Shown: positions 34,990 through 46,519, counted from the stretch's first letter. The stretch is 64,000 nucleotides of DNA from Gordionus sp. m RMFG-2023 (GCF_954871325.1 NC_088779.1:21082846-21146845); one strand, 5' to 3'. A program made the numbers and translations. The notes: a model not told the origin generated them from the letters alone.

Positions 34990-37140
34990 GACTATAATTT
35001 TTACCTATTTGTTTTAAAAAAATTCAAAAAAGTTCACAAATAACGATTATGACAATTGTCACTTTTCTATGGTACATCTTCACTGAAATTTTATTTTAAC
35101 ATCTTTACAATATATATTTTTACCTATTTACTTTAAAAAAATTCAAAAAAGTTCACAAATAACGATTATGACAATTGTCACTTTTCTATGGTACATCTTC
35201 ACTGAAATTTTATTTTTACATCTTTACAATATATATTTTTACCTATTTGCTTTTAAAAAATTCAAAAAAGTTAAAAAATAATGATTATGACAATTGTCAC
35301 TTTTCTCTGGTACATCTTCACTGAAATTTTATTTTAACATCTTTACAATATATATTTATACCTATTTGTTTTAAAAAAAATCAAAAAAGTTCAAAAATAA
35401 CGATTATGACAATTGTCACTTTTCTATGGTACATCTTCACTGAAATTTTATTTTAACATCTTTACAATATATATTTTTACCTATTTGCTTTTAAAAAATT
35501 CAAAAAAGTTAAAAAATAATGATTATGACAATTGTCACTTTTCTCTGGTACATCTTCACTGAAATTTTATTTTAACATCTTTACAATATATATTTATACC
35601 TATTTGTTTTAAAAAAAATCAAAAAAGTTCACAAATAACGATTATGACAATTGTCACTTTTCTATGGTACATCTTCACTGAAATTTTATTTTTACATCTT
35701 TACAATATATATTTTTACCTATTTGTTTTAAAAAAATTCAAAAAAGTTCACAAATAACGATTATGACAATTGTCACTTTTCTATGATACATCTTCACTGA
35801 AATTTTATTTTAACATCTTTACAATATATATTTTTACCTATTTGTTTTAAAAAAATTCAAAAAAGTTCACAAATAACGATTATGATAATTGTCACCTATC
35901 TACGGTACATCTTCACTGAAATTTTATTTTAACATCTTTACAATATATATTTTTACCTATTTACTTTAAAAAAATTCAAAAAAGTTCACAAATAACGATT
36001 ATGACAATTGTCACTTTTCTATGGTACATCTTCACTGAAATTTTATTTTTACATCTTTACAATATATATTTTTACCTATTTGTTTTAAAAAAATTCAAAA
36101 AAGTTCACAAATAACGATTATGACAATTGTCACTTTTCTATGGTACATCTTCACTGAAATTTTATTTTAACATCTTTACAATATATATTTTTACCTATTT
36201 GTTTTAAAAAAATTCAAAAAAGTTCACAAATAACGATTATGATAATTGTCACCTATCTACGGTACATCTTCACTGAAATTTTATTTTAACATCTTTACAA
36301 TATATATTTTTACCTATTTGCTTTTAAAAAATTCAAAAAAGTTAAAAAATAATGATTATGACAATTGTCACTTTTCTCTGGTACATCTTCACTGAAATTT
36401 TATTTTAACATCTTTACAATATATATTTTTACCTATTTGTTTTAAAAAAATTCAAAAAAGTTCACAAATAACGATTATGATAATTGTCACCTATCTACGG
36501 TACATCTTCACTGAAATTTTATTTTAACATCTTTACAATATATATTTTTACCTATTTGCTTTTAAAAAATTCAAAAAAGTTAAAAAATAATGATTATGAC
36601 AATTGTCACTTTTCTCTGGTACATCTTCACTGAAATTTTATTTTAACATCTTTACAATATATATTTTTACCTATTTGTTTTAAAAAAATTCAAAAAAGTT
36701 CACAAATAACGATTATGATAATTGTCACCTATCTACGGTACATCTTCACTGAAATTTTATTTTAACATCCTTACAATATATATTTTTACCTATTTATTTT
36801 AAAAAAATTCAAAAAAGTTCACAAATAACGATTATGATAATTGTCACCTATCTACGGTACATCTTCACTGAAATTTTATTTTAACATCTTTACAATATAT
36901 ATTTTTACCTATTTGTTTTAAAAAAATTCAAAAAAGTTCACAAATAACGATTATGATAATTGTCACTCTTCTATGGTACATCTTCACTGAAATTTTATTT
37001 TAACACTTTTACAATAAATATATTTTTATCTATTTACTTTTCAAAAATAACAATTAATATTTTTCTATGATGGTACATCTTCACTGAAATTTTATTTTTA
37101 CATCTTTACAACATATATTTTTACCTAAAAAATTTATCAA
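34990..37140. repeat. Subterminal 118-bp repeat array, right (about 17-18 copies)
   Basis: Reverse complement of the left array. The palindrome GACAATTGTC (or GATAATTGTC) recurs about every 118 bp. Three unit types can be told apart by the bases after it: CACTTTTCTATGG, CACTTTTCTCTGG (with AAAAAATAATGATT) and CACCTATCTACGG. Their order contains repeated pairs, showing growth by duplication of multi-unit blocks. Confidence 0.95.
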
Positions 37141-37159
37141 AAATAAGGATTATGTTATG

Positions 37160-37615
37160 TTTAATGACTTAATTTAGTCGACTTTATTAGTTCTTTTAGT
37201 CGACTTAATTAGTTCTTTTAGTCGACTTAATTAGTTCTTTTAGTCGACTTAATTAGTTCTTTTAGTCGACTAAATTAGTCGTTTTAGTCGACTATATTAG
37301 TCGTTTTAGTCGACTATATTAGTCGTTTTAGTCGACTAAATTAGTCGTTTTAGTCGACTATGTTAGTCGTTTTAGTCGACTATATTAGTTGTTTTAGTCG
37401 TTTTAGTCGACTATGTTAGTCGTTTTAGTCGACTATATTAGTCGTTTTAGTCGACTATATTAGTCGTTTTAGTCGACTAAATTAGTCGTTTTAGTCGACT
37501 AAATTAGTCGACCAAATTAGTCGACTAATAGACTAATTTAGTTGCTAAAGTTTTTAGTCGAATTTTTCGACTAAAACTATTAGTTAGTCGTGTGTGAGTC
37601 GACTAAATTTAGTCG
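37160..37615. repeat. Tip satellite, right
   Basis: Mirror of the left tip array. The inner part has a variant unit TTAATTAGTTCTTTTAGTCG repeated four times; the outer part has AGTCGTTTTAGTCGACTAWW units. Confidence 0.95.
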
Positions 37616-37628
37616 ATTAACAACACTA

Positions 37629-37636
37629 ATCTTAAT
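37629..37636. repeat. Target duplication of the nested hAT, right
   Basis: ATCTTAAT, identical to 27394-27401. Confidence 0.97.
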
Positions 37637-38450
37637 ATTATTAATGAATATTTTTTTCTTAAGAAACTACAGAGGTGGGAGATACGTTTTTGGACTTCTC
37701 TCTATGGGAGGCTGACAATGCGTATTCTGATGCTAGCGCTGAAGTTGACGAGCTAAAAAAAATACCTAGATCCGAAATTATGTATTGATGACGATAATAT
37801 TTTAAAATGGTGGAAAATAAACCATTATGAGTTTCCAAATTTAAGTATTTTAGCTCTTAAATTCCTGGCTATCCCTGCTTCGTCGGCTAGCAGTGAAAGG
37901 GCGTTTTCAGCTGCTGGTAGGGCCTTTGAGGAAAGAAGGACTCGTTTAAAGCCAGATAAACTGGACGTCTCTTTATTTATATATCATAATTATTCACTTT
38001 GTGATAATTTTGATAATGATATTGATGAGGTCAATATAATATAATATGTTCATTATATTTTTTATATATTTATTAACTTTTATATCATATCTATATTCGC
38101 ATAAATGATGCTTATTGTATTATATAATCGTTATAATTTTTAAATTCGCTTGTATATTAATCGTTTTATAATATTTTTTACAAATTTAATAAAATGCAAC
38201 TTAATATATATCTTGAATAGATTATGGCCGTCAAATAAACTATTTAAGGTGGCTGAACTGAATAAATACACATAAATTTTTTTTTGGTTATTATAATATT
38301 AAAACTTAAATTGCAAAATTTTATTCGGGTCAAGCTCGGGTTGGACTAAAAAATGTGTGCTCGAGCTCGGGTCGGACTCGGACAAAAAATTTTTTAAATT
38401 CGGGCTCGGGTCGGGCTCGGGTTGCGAAAAAATTACTTTGCAGTTCTATA

Positions 38451-38581
38451 ATCGTCCTCATGGTGTAACAATTTTTCATAGGAGATAAAGCCCTTATCGT
38501 CAGTATTGCACTACACCCATATTAACTTAGTCATCATTTTATATACTTTATTTTCTACCAAATAAGCAGATTCTCTATCAT
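38451..38581. other. 131-bp spacer at the centre of the palindrome
   Basis: Unique sequence between the two 3' tips. It begins with ATCGTCCT (duplication of the left copy) and ends with TCTATCAT (expected duplication of the right copy). On the minus strand it is open except for one TAG, see the entry at 24761-41391. Confidence 0.9.
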
Positions 38582-41236
38582 TAGAGAACTGCAAAGTATT
38601 TTTTCGCAACCCGAGCCCGACCCGAACCCGAATTTAAAAAATTTTTTAAAAAAATTTTTTAGTCCAATCCGACTCGACCTGAGCCCGAATAAAATTTTGC
38701 AATTTAAGTTTTAATATTATAATAACCAAAAAAAAATTTATGTGTATTATTCAGTTCAGCCACCTTAAATAGTTTATTTGACGGCCATAATCTATTCAAG
38801 ATATATATTAAGTTGCATTTTATTAAATTTGTAAAAAATATTATAAAACGATTAATATACAAGCGAATTTAAAAATTATAACGATTATATAATACAATAA
38901 GCATCATTTATGCGAATATAGATATGATATAAAAGTTAATAAATATATAAAAAATATAATGAACATATTATATTATATTGACCTCATCAATATCATTATC
39001 AAAATTATCACAAAGTGAATAATTATGATATATAAATAAAGAGACGTCCAGTTTATCTGGCTTTAAACGAGTCCTTCTTTCCTCAAAGGCCCTACCAGCA
39101 GCTGAAAACGCCCTTTCACTGCTAGCCGACGAAGCAGGGATAGCCAGGAATTTAAGAGCTAAAATACTTAAATTTGGAAACTCATAATGGTTTATTTTCC
39201 ACCATTTTAAAATATTATCGTCATCAATACATAATTTCGGATCTAGGTATTTTTTTTAGCTCGTCAACTTCAGCGCTAGCATCAGAATACGCATTGTCAG
39301 CCTCCCATAGAGAGAAGTCCAAAAACGTATCTCCCACCTCTGTAGTTTCTTAAGAAAAAAATATTCATTAATAATATTAAGATATATATTTACTTTATTA
39401 TTTTTTAATAAATAATTTTATTATTAATTTAATAAACCTTTATTTACTACTCTATCGGTTGAGCACGAGTTAGATGGTGTGGTGAGTTGTTTAAAGACTT
39501 TTGCTCAATCCCATCTCTGTTGATTTTCTCTGCATTAATCAACGTGTTGATATGTTGACACAAATCTTTATAATGTTCCCGGGATAACATTTTCATATCC
39601 CGAAATTTTGGGCAAAAAAACGTCGAAATTTGGTGGAATTAAATTTATCCACCAATATTTCCCGGCATCTTAATGAAAGCTGGTTTAGCTGATAGCTTAA
39701 GCTAGGATTAGCTAAAAAACTCAATATTTTATGATAACATAAAATAACTTTGTGAATAGTAGGTTTTAAATCACTCTCAAGTTCATCACTCGCCATTTTT
39801 TAAAGGGCGTCAGAAACTTGATCAGATCCCTCATCATTTCAAAATCAATATTTTCAAGTCTAATCGACTCTCCTCCTGAATTGAGGATTTCCAATATGTC
39901 ATTAAATTGATTAAAGATCGATTCAATCATATTCAACCTACTATTCCACCTAGTCTCAACACACATGTGGAGAGTTTTATCGAGGCGATTAACTAATCTA
40001 AAATGTAATGATATATTTTAATAAAAAGTTAATTTACCCACTCTGTTTCATATACGTTACTAAACTTTTACAGTCATTAAAACATTGATTTATCTCCGAA
40101 CAAGATTCAATATTTTTGTTATCAAAAGTATTTCTCAATACTGTATTTAATAGATGGAGAAGCACAATTTAAACGCTTATGATTTTCAAAAGCTTTAATC
40201 ATATTAGCTCCTTGGTCGGTAATAATTGGAATTTCCGATAAATAGGCCCTGCTGTATCCTGATACAAAGAATACATGGATTTTTATAAATATTTTTAATG
40301 AAATCAATACCTAACAAGGTGAAATTTCTAATAATTTCCTTTTTGATATTTTCCCCTGTCTTTTTTTCATCTTCAAATTTGCATGTAAACAATACAATTT
40401 TATTTAGTTTCCAGAAATCATTTATAAAATGAATTGTTAGTTACATATGATATTTTTTTATAATCATCAGTCCAAAGGTCTGTGGGGGCTATAAAAAATT
40501 ATTAATAATTTAACCATATTTTCATAAATTTGTTACCAGCACATCGACCCTTTTTTATATATGAGTTTAATATAGGAAATAATTTATTGCGGATACCATC
40601 AGCAGTATCTACTAAATTTCTAGAAATTGTCGTAGGATTTGGAATGATGTTTAAAACATCAATATTTCCATATATTGAACCAATTTTGGCAAAATATTGG
40701 CAACAATCAACAAAGCCTTCCCCGTGAATTGTATCAAATGGTCTCAAATCACGTCCACAAAACATAGTAAGCACCTTTGTGCACTCTTTTTTCAATTTTG
40801 TACAATTTTTGAGTTTTTTCGGATCAGTATCAAAAAGACTATCAATTGTTAATTGTGTCTTTTTACTCTCTGCTGTTGTACTTGTATTTGTATATACACA
40901 TTTATGTCTTTTAAGTTGATTTGTGCCTAAAATAATTTAATAAGATCATATTTTATGTATAAATATCTAACCTGTTGTTATTGAATTATATACATAAATA
41001 AATTTGCATATAATACAAATGACATAATTAAGCTTTTCTTTATTTTCATCATATATAAATGAAAATTTCTTCCATACATCGGATTTTCCATTAAGATTCT
41101 CCCTTACTTCATACTCTTTTGTCTTAATCTTTTCACCAATTCTTTTTAATTTATCCATTGAGATAATTTTTTTAATATGGCTGTGTCTAAAATCTAAAAA
41201 AAATATTTAAAATGACTTTAGATTGAAATAAACAGA
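38582..41236 (-). mobile_element. Hermes-like hAT element, right copy (5' truncated)
   Basis: Inverted copy of the left element, nearly identical over about 2.65 kb, with its 3' tip TAGAGAACTGC at 38582. Similarity stops at 41236, where the left copy continues for another 755 bp to its 5' tip. It keeps the empty target site of the nested hAT at 39376-39383. Small differences from the left copy include a missing codon after the start and a 7-bp indel near the 5' end. Confidence 0.9.
38968..41158 (-). pseudogene. Hermes-like hAT transposase, right copy, dead
   Basis: Same exon structure and the same frame disruptions as the left copy (seen at 40435, 40155, about 39795, 39615 and 39255). It has independent substitutions, such as CIICKF for CIKCKF in the zinc-finger region, which loses no zinc ligand. 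The C-terminal block SASSERAFSAAG is contiguous here. Not functional. Confidence 0.9.
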
Positions 41237-41399
41237 AAGTTTACAATAGAATTTTCCAGTATGAAATTTAATTTATTTTCTGATATTTTCTTCCGGTCTT
41301 TCAATACCATTTTTGCCATAAAGTTATTACAGTATTCGGATTTCCTTTTCTCTTTGTCGATAAAAATAATTACGCTGTTTTTTTCACTCATTTATAATC

Positions 41400-42188
41400 T
41401 TGCCTTTCATTAATATTTTAAACAGTTTGGGTTAATACTTACGACTAGACCTGACAGATACTCACCGTCAGCATTCTGGATTTTAAAAGAATAAAATTGA
41501 TAAAAATCGGGCCTACATTAGCAAATTTATCAATTTTTAGTTACTTTTATTCCGATTTTAGTTTAAAATTTTAAAACGGCTTAGCTACATTTCGGTTTTT
41601 GAACAATTTTATAACGCTTAATTTCGGTTTAAAAATTTATATCTGTTCGGTGTTACGGTTTTCATAAGTTTTGAATATTTATAAATAATACATAATATAT
41701 TTTATTAATTGACCATCATAATAACCCTTTTAAAAACTTTGAAAAACCAAAGAAAAATGAGAGAAAAAATTTAATTTATTTTATTATAAAATGTGAATTA
41801 TTAAAAACAAATTAATTAACAAAACATTGTTCTTAGACTTGAGATCTAGGTTTTCGTTTATTAATTTTTATCTTTAACAATAATTATGATAAAAAAAATA
41901 ATACCCATAATGTCTTTCTATTCATGACAAAATAAAACAAAATACAAAAAAAAACAAAATACAAAAAAAAACTCTCCACTAAACTAAAAATCAATAAAAT
42001 TACAAAATATGTATGTCCATATAATTTAATGATTCTGAAATAAATTTAAAAAAAACAAATATTCATTAATTTCGAACCTAAATTAATGAACCACAATCAA
42101 ATTATGACACATTAAAAAAAATAATTTAAAAAATGGTTTATAAATGGCTCGATTCTCTCCCTTTAAAATATTCTTATAACCCGGTTAT
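41400..42188. other. AT-rich flank with scattered GGTT motifs
   Basis: Blocks such as TTTCGGTTTTTGAAC and TGTTCGGTGTTACGGTTTTC (41585-41665) resemble subterminal motifs of the CAGGG-type hAT derivatives at 48577 and 56841, so a decayed relative is likely. A short exon-like piece (NADGEYLSGLV, minus, about 41477-41445) has AG before and GTAAGT after it. Confidence 0.35.
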
Positions 42189-43690
42189 GGGGTGTGAAAT
42201 TTATAACGGTTCGCAGTTCGGTTTGGTTCAACAAAATTTAAATATTAATCATATCTTATTTTCACGAACTCGACGACTCTTCAATAAAATTGACCCGCAC
42301 ACTAGATAAATAATTTTAAAAAAAGGTATTTTTTATATTAAATGTGACAAATATTTAAATAAAGATTTGCTATTTAATTTATATAATAAAAAATTTAAAA
42401 AATGATAGATAATTTTGTATTTGAACAGTAATTTTAATAAAATGCGATGACTTGTCCCCAGTAGTCCCGCTTTTGAGCAATTTTGATCTTTGATAATCCT
42501 TCAAACTCACCTCGAAAATCTGACAGGCTTAATCAATGACCCATCCTGCCCAAAAGATTTCCCCTATTCTATATTGTAATGGAGTTTTTATATTTTTATA
42601 TTTTAAAGGTTTAAAGAATTTATTTTTAATACTTTGAAATAATGCGCCCAATTTTCACTGAGCCGAATTATTTTTTTTAAACCTTTCAGCAGAGCTGATA
42701 TAGTTTTATAATATTATTTCGCCTATTTCTTCTTCCTTATCCCATTCTCAGTATTTTTGGCGTATATATTTTCTTTTTATATCTGGATAATCTTCCTCTC
42801 AATATCGAATTACGAACTTTGATTGAATTTTGGTCGAGTACGAGCCGCAAGAGTAAATCTTACTGTTCGACGCCGTCCCTATTTATACCCAAATTTAATA
42901 TCTATCATAATCAGGCTCCAATTATATTTCCACTAGGTCGTATAGCTTCCTTAAAAAAGTATCTTGCCCTTATTGTCCACCAATTTTACCTTCACCAGCC
43001 GATATGAGCACACTTTAACCTCCTCCACTTTGTCTTTAAAGGCATCTTCCATGGCTATTCCTTGGAAGTATCTTGAATTTTTAATTTTACCTAGTTCTGC
43101 TCAATCTTGTTTTCTGGAGGCACACTATATGCATCTTTATTTTCTATGACACGTTATATAGTGTCATTTTCTGATGTCTTAGAAATCAACCTCAACATCG
43201 TTTGCAATATATTGTTAATTAATCGATCTTTCCCATCAAAGTTCCAATATTTTAGGTAGATACTCGTTACACTCTCCACAACTTTGCCCATATCGTTATG
43301 AGTGCAGCGGTAGCCCTAGTTCATTTTTTTTATCAAGCACTCGCGAATACATTGTGCGTTGCTGATTTTCCCTTGAAACATTAAAAAAAAATCAGTCGTA
43401 ATATTTGTCGGAGAGATATTTAAACAGCCGACGGTTTGCGATATATTTTTTAATAATAAAATAAAAAAACATGTTTAATATTTTACGTGTATTTAATTGT
43501 TAATATCGATATCGTTGAATAAAATTTCATTTATTTTTCATAAAAGTTCGTGTGGAAATGAAAAGCTCTTCCGGGAAATATTTATCTGCTCACGATTGGC
43601 CTATGTTACCAGTAAATAATTTTTATAATATGCTCCTTTAAAAAATGTGAACGAATTTCTGCAAATTTCGGGAATGAAATTTCACACCCC
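42189..43690. mobile_element. Degenerate element with GGGGTGTGAAATTT inverted ends
   Basis: GGGGTGTGAAATTT at 42189-42202 has an exact inverted copy at 43677-43690, a 1.5-kb span. No target duplication is visible. The minus strand inside has long open pieces, described separately. Confidence 0.5.
42900..43320 (-). pseudogene. Broken coding region inside the GGGGTGTG-ended element
   Basis: From an AG near 43317 the minus strand reads CTHNDMGKVVESVTSIYLKY and on to a stop near 43146. A second frame (about 43085-42965) reads FQGIAMEDAFKDKVEEVKVC, YRLVKVKLVDNKGKILF, and after one extra T continues KEAIRPSGNIIGA. Composition looks protein-coding, but no family was recognised. Frameshifts indicate decay. 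Confidence 0.45.
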
Positions 43691-43904
43691 TTGTTACCGT
43701 ATGTTTGATCTAACCCAACCAAGATAACTTAAAATGAGAGAATTAAATTTATAGCAAGAGACTTGTACAGAGATCGAATTTTTAGGCCCGGACTGGGCCC
43801 GAATAAATAATTTTTTTACACAATCTAATTTTTGAAATCATAAAATTTTTCAGTCCAAGCCGGTTTAACGTTATAAATGAACCCTGTTTTAAATAAATTT
43901 TTAT

Positions 43905-44135
43905 TTAGCGATATTGACATTTATGACTGACATGCATAGATTAATTAGGATATTTTTAGTGATATTGACATTTATTACTGACGTGCATAGATTAAATATG
44001 ATATTTTTAGTGATACTGAATTTTTGACTGTCGTGTAATGATTAAATATAATATTTTTAATGATATTGACATTTATGACCAATTATATCTCATATTTTAA
44101 GTGATATTGACATTTATGACTGAAGTGTAAACAGA
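43905..44135. repeat. Subterminal tandem repeat, about 62 bp, four copies
   Basis: Units carry AGTGATATTGACATTTATGA followed by CTGACATGCATAGATTAA-like sequence. Two inverted units lie at 46905-46990. Confidence 0.85.
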
Positions 44136-44306
44136 ATATACATGACAGAATTTTCACTGAATATAAACCCCCCCTCAAAAACCTATGCCTACTCCCCTAA
44201 ATTTTCGCCTTCCCATTATTAATTTTACCTTTTTAATTATAATGGATTTCCTTTTTTAGATCATGAGTTCAATTAAAAAACCCCAATAAATGCATTATTA
44301 TAGTAT

Positions 44307-44590
44307 ATTGTTTGGCATGAATATGAGCTTGCCGAGAGTGTCTAATCCTTTTGAATTACATTTAAAAGAATAGCATATAGTTTTATTTTGAAAATAATGT
44401 CTATGATTATTTTATTTGTAATATATAGATTTTCGATGATCACCAATATAATTGTATTATAATAGGTCTATAATAAAAGTATTAATTTTTACAGCAATAT
44501 ATTTTGTCGTATTTCATCTAAAAATTTATTAGATAACCCCCCAATTACCCTACCTCCATTTAAAAGCGCATACCCCCTAACCCCCTCAAG
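44307..44590. repeat. Dispersed repeat, copy 2
   Basis: Diverged direct copy of 12664-12960, beginning ATTGTTTGGCATGAATATGA. It ends in a C-rich tract (44575-44640), like the first copy. Function and class unknown; it lies inside the OTU-bearing element. Confidence 0.65.
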
Positions 44591-45189
44591 AAAAATAGGT
44601 TACAAACTGTTCCTACTCCCTCCCCCCTTCCGCTTTTGTTGACGATTATTATTATACTTTTGTTATACTGATATTTAAGACATTATTGCCTTATTCTTTT
44701 ATTCTCCTTACAAAATTTTGTATTTATTAATATTAACTCTATTAATTTAAGGTTAAGTCAGAAAATGTCAAAGCTTAATGAAATGTGAGATAACAGTTTT
44801 AAAATGTAGGTAAGATAACCACTTGCACCATTTATTTTCATGTTACCACTTAGGGATAGAAAGAATATATAAGTTATTAACATTTTTTAAAGTTTATTTC
44901 AAGCCATAATATATTTTACAAAAAAAAGACGGGCAATATGTTGGTATCATATTATATTTAATAAAAAAATGTGTATCTTATATATAATATTTTATTTAAT
45001 TTATATATAAAATTTATATATAATTATAAAAATATATTAATAAGATATGCGATATGATTAATTAAAATTTATAATGCGGTCAAAATGATCGCGTTAATTT
45101 CTTATATATATATTCAAATTAATTTTTTTGATGTTATTTAATTTTTTAATTGGCGTACAATATTATTTATAAATAGTGTGAATAATTAT

Positions 45190-45629
45190 ATTTTTCAGAA
45201 TTATAGTTATCATTGAAACTATCTCCGCCTCTGTTCCGTAAGTTTTCGACCATCCCTGTTCTCTCCAAATATATGTCAACCCGTTCTCCCAGAAACCATT
45301 CCATCTGCTCAAGCATATCTGTGCTCCTCGAAAATGCATTACTGTCTCAGAAAATCATAGTGGCATTCGTTATTACAAAATTCTTTGCTTATATATCTAT
45401 AATATTTATTAACAATTTAATTTATTGTAAATATATATACCTGAAGAGGCAATTTCCATCACTAATAATCCACTCGGTGGAAAAATTTTCTCCCATCACA
45501 CCATTATTATATTTTGGATATCGTTTCCTGATCGTTATAAAAAAGCGTTCAAATGATAAATTTTTAATTTCTGTTGGGAAGAAAAAAATTTGTATCTTTT
45601 CTTGGAAATTATTGTCTCTACTGTTATAT
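45190..45629 (-). pseudogene. OTU-type cysteine protease remnant
   Basis: Minus strand. Exon 45629-45441 ends ...TEWIISDGNCLFR. After a 44-bp GT-AG intron (45440-45397) it continues YISKEFCNNECHYDFLRQ. D-G-N-C with following L-F-R is the catalytic-cysteine motif of OTU deubiquitinases. Further on, in shifted frames, come EQMEWFLGERVDIYLERTG and WSKTYGTEAEIVSM, corresponding to the conserved 'YL--M ... WG-E-E' part of OTU domains. A TAA and frameshifts break the chain. An upstream exon (about 45870-45790) reads DERVFKRIKLSNDETKMIEL. The plus-strand 144-codon frame over the same bases is only a shadow. Confidence 0.75.
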
Positions 45630-46202
45630 CTAAAAAAATATGCCTAATGAAATTATAATACAAATTTACACCTTTCTCAATAAACTAGCTCATTATGTCA
45701 ATTACAACTGGTACATTAGGATTAGAAGGCATAACAACTAATAATTTAAAAAACAAATTATTATCAATATATAGAAATATTACTATTTCCTCGGTGGCTA
45801 CCAAGCTCTATCATCTTCGTTTCATCATTTGATAACTTAATCCTCTTAAAAACTCTTTCATCTAAAAAAGACTTATAATATTAAATATTTTTGGGCTTCA
45901 CAATTCTCATCCTCTTTTCCATTAATTGTGTTGAGTAATTTTGAGACAAAATATTTTAAAAAAATAATGGTAAGTAAAAATATAATACCTTTTAAGTGAT
46001 TTTCATGTTATTTAATTCCTCCTTATTATTACTCACTACCTCAGAGTTTTCATCATTTAAAAAATATTTATATTACTAAATAATTAAAGCAACTATGTAC
46101 CTTTTCTTTCAAAGTAATGTTTTATATTACATTTATTTTCTTTGCTCTTTAAAATACTAGCACTAATATTCATGAGCTCAATAAACTCCAAAAAATTTTA
46201 TT

Positions 46203-46512
46203 GTATTCAATAAAAATAAAAAAAATATTCAATGAAAATAAACAATACATAAGTGTATTTAGGCAATCATTTTGTTTGCTATACTGAAATTTATTATTTA
46301 GAAAAAAATTCCAATATTTTTTTAAGTTAGCAAAGATTTGAATAAGCTAAATCGAAATGAAAAAACTTTAGACCCAAGCCCATATCCATATCCATAAATT
46401 TAATTTATTATATTTAATAAAAAAATATATTCAATGAAAATGAACAATATTTCAGTGTATTTAGGCAATCATTTTGTCAGTAATACTGAAATTTATTATT
46501 AGAAAAAATTGC
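46203..46512. repeat. Direct duplication of about 105 bp
   Basis: 46215-46310 and 46416-46510 share ATATTCAATGAAAAT, AGTGTATTTAGGCAATCATT and ATACTGAAATTTATTATT. Confidence 0.8.
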
Positions 46513-46519
46513 AATAATA

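Larger units (their letters stand above)
27402..37628 (-). mobile_element. Nested autonomous-looking hAT element, 10,227 bp
   Basis: Tips are TAGTGTTGTTAAT at 27402 and its exact complement ending at 37628, flanked by ATCTTAAT on both sides. The empty site in the sister copy proves the insertion and its exact limits. From each tip inwards come a TAGTCGACTA satellite, a 118-bp repeat array in inverted orientation, and then about 6.3 kb of interior. The interior holds an intact transposase gene (minus strand, 29491-31325), at least one further long open frame (28805-29161), several exon-like fragments and a G-tract duplication. It is far larger than usual hAT elements (typically 2.5-5 kb). Confidence 0.95.
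25616..38044 (+). pseudogene. Hermes-like hAT transposase, left copy, dead
   Basis: Coding order is normal: BED-type zinc finger (CIKC ... QLKRHKY, joined over a 45-bp intron 25806-25850), FCGRDLRPFDTIHGEGF typical of Hermes/hobo relatives, first acidic residue in TDLWTDD (about 26295-26320), second in ITDQGANMIKA (about 26555), ETRWNSRL (about 26820), then beyond the nested element the dimerisation/hAT_C block SASSERAFSAAGRAFEERR at about 37888-37945 and stop at 38042-38044. At least five frame disruptions exist: near 26340, 26622, 26975-26985, 27160 and 37765. It cannot encode an active transposase. The 10.2-kb insertion separates the C-terminal part. Confidence 0.9.
24775..38450 (+). mobile_element. 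Hermes-like hAT element, left copy (interrupted)
   Basis: The 5' tip TAGAGAACTGC at 24775 faces the 3' tip GCAGTTCTATA ending at 38450. Both subterminal regions carry inverted CCCGACCCG / CGGGTCGGG blocks. Flanks GTCGTCCT (24767-24774) and ATCGTCCT (38451-38458) match at 7 of 8 bases, as expected for a hAT target duplication. Removing the nested element and one copy of its duplication leaves a 3.4-kb element. Its 5' 755 bp (24775-25529) is missing from the right copy. That region ends in CCCAACTCTG, itself like a hAT terminus, so it might be composite. Confidence 0.85.
24761..41391 (-). pseudogene. Possible host coding segment broken up by the hAT pair
   Basis: Three unique pieces outside the transposons read openly on the minus strand. 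41391-41237 starts at an ATG and gives MSEKNSVIIFIDKEKRKSEY and about 30 further codons up to the junction with the right hAT copy. The 131-bp spacer 38581-38451 reads DRESAYLVENKVYKMMTKLI, then one TAG, then CNTDDKGFISYEKLLHHEDD, which loosely resembles an EF-hand loop. Left of the left hAT copy the same frame ends two codons later at TAA (24763-24761). This fits one exon hit by insertions near its 3' end. The in-frame TAG and the missing duplication at the right copy's 5' end keep this tentative. Confidence 0.35.

Noticed and set aside
27412-37615. CRISPR-like arrays
   Set aside because: The repeats are contiguous tandem units without unique spacers, they are mirrored at both ends of a transposon, and the DNA is eukaryotic.
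42895-42910. TCTATCAT near 42900 as the second target duplication of the right hAT copy
   Set aside because: No hAT tip adjoins it and similarity to the element ends at 41236; an A/T-rich 8-mer recurs by chance.
45213-45647. 144-codon plus-strand open frame
   Set aside because: It lies antisense to the OTU protease exons, which show the catalytic motif and a spliceable intron; the plus frame is a shadow.
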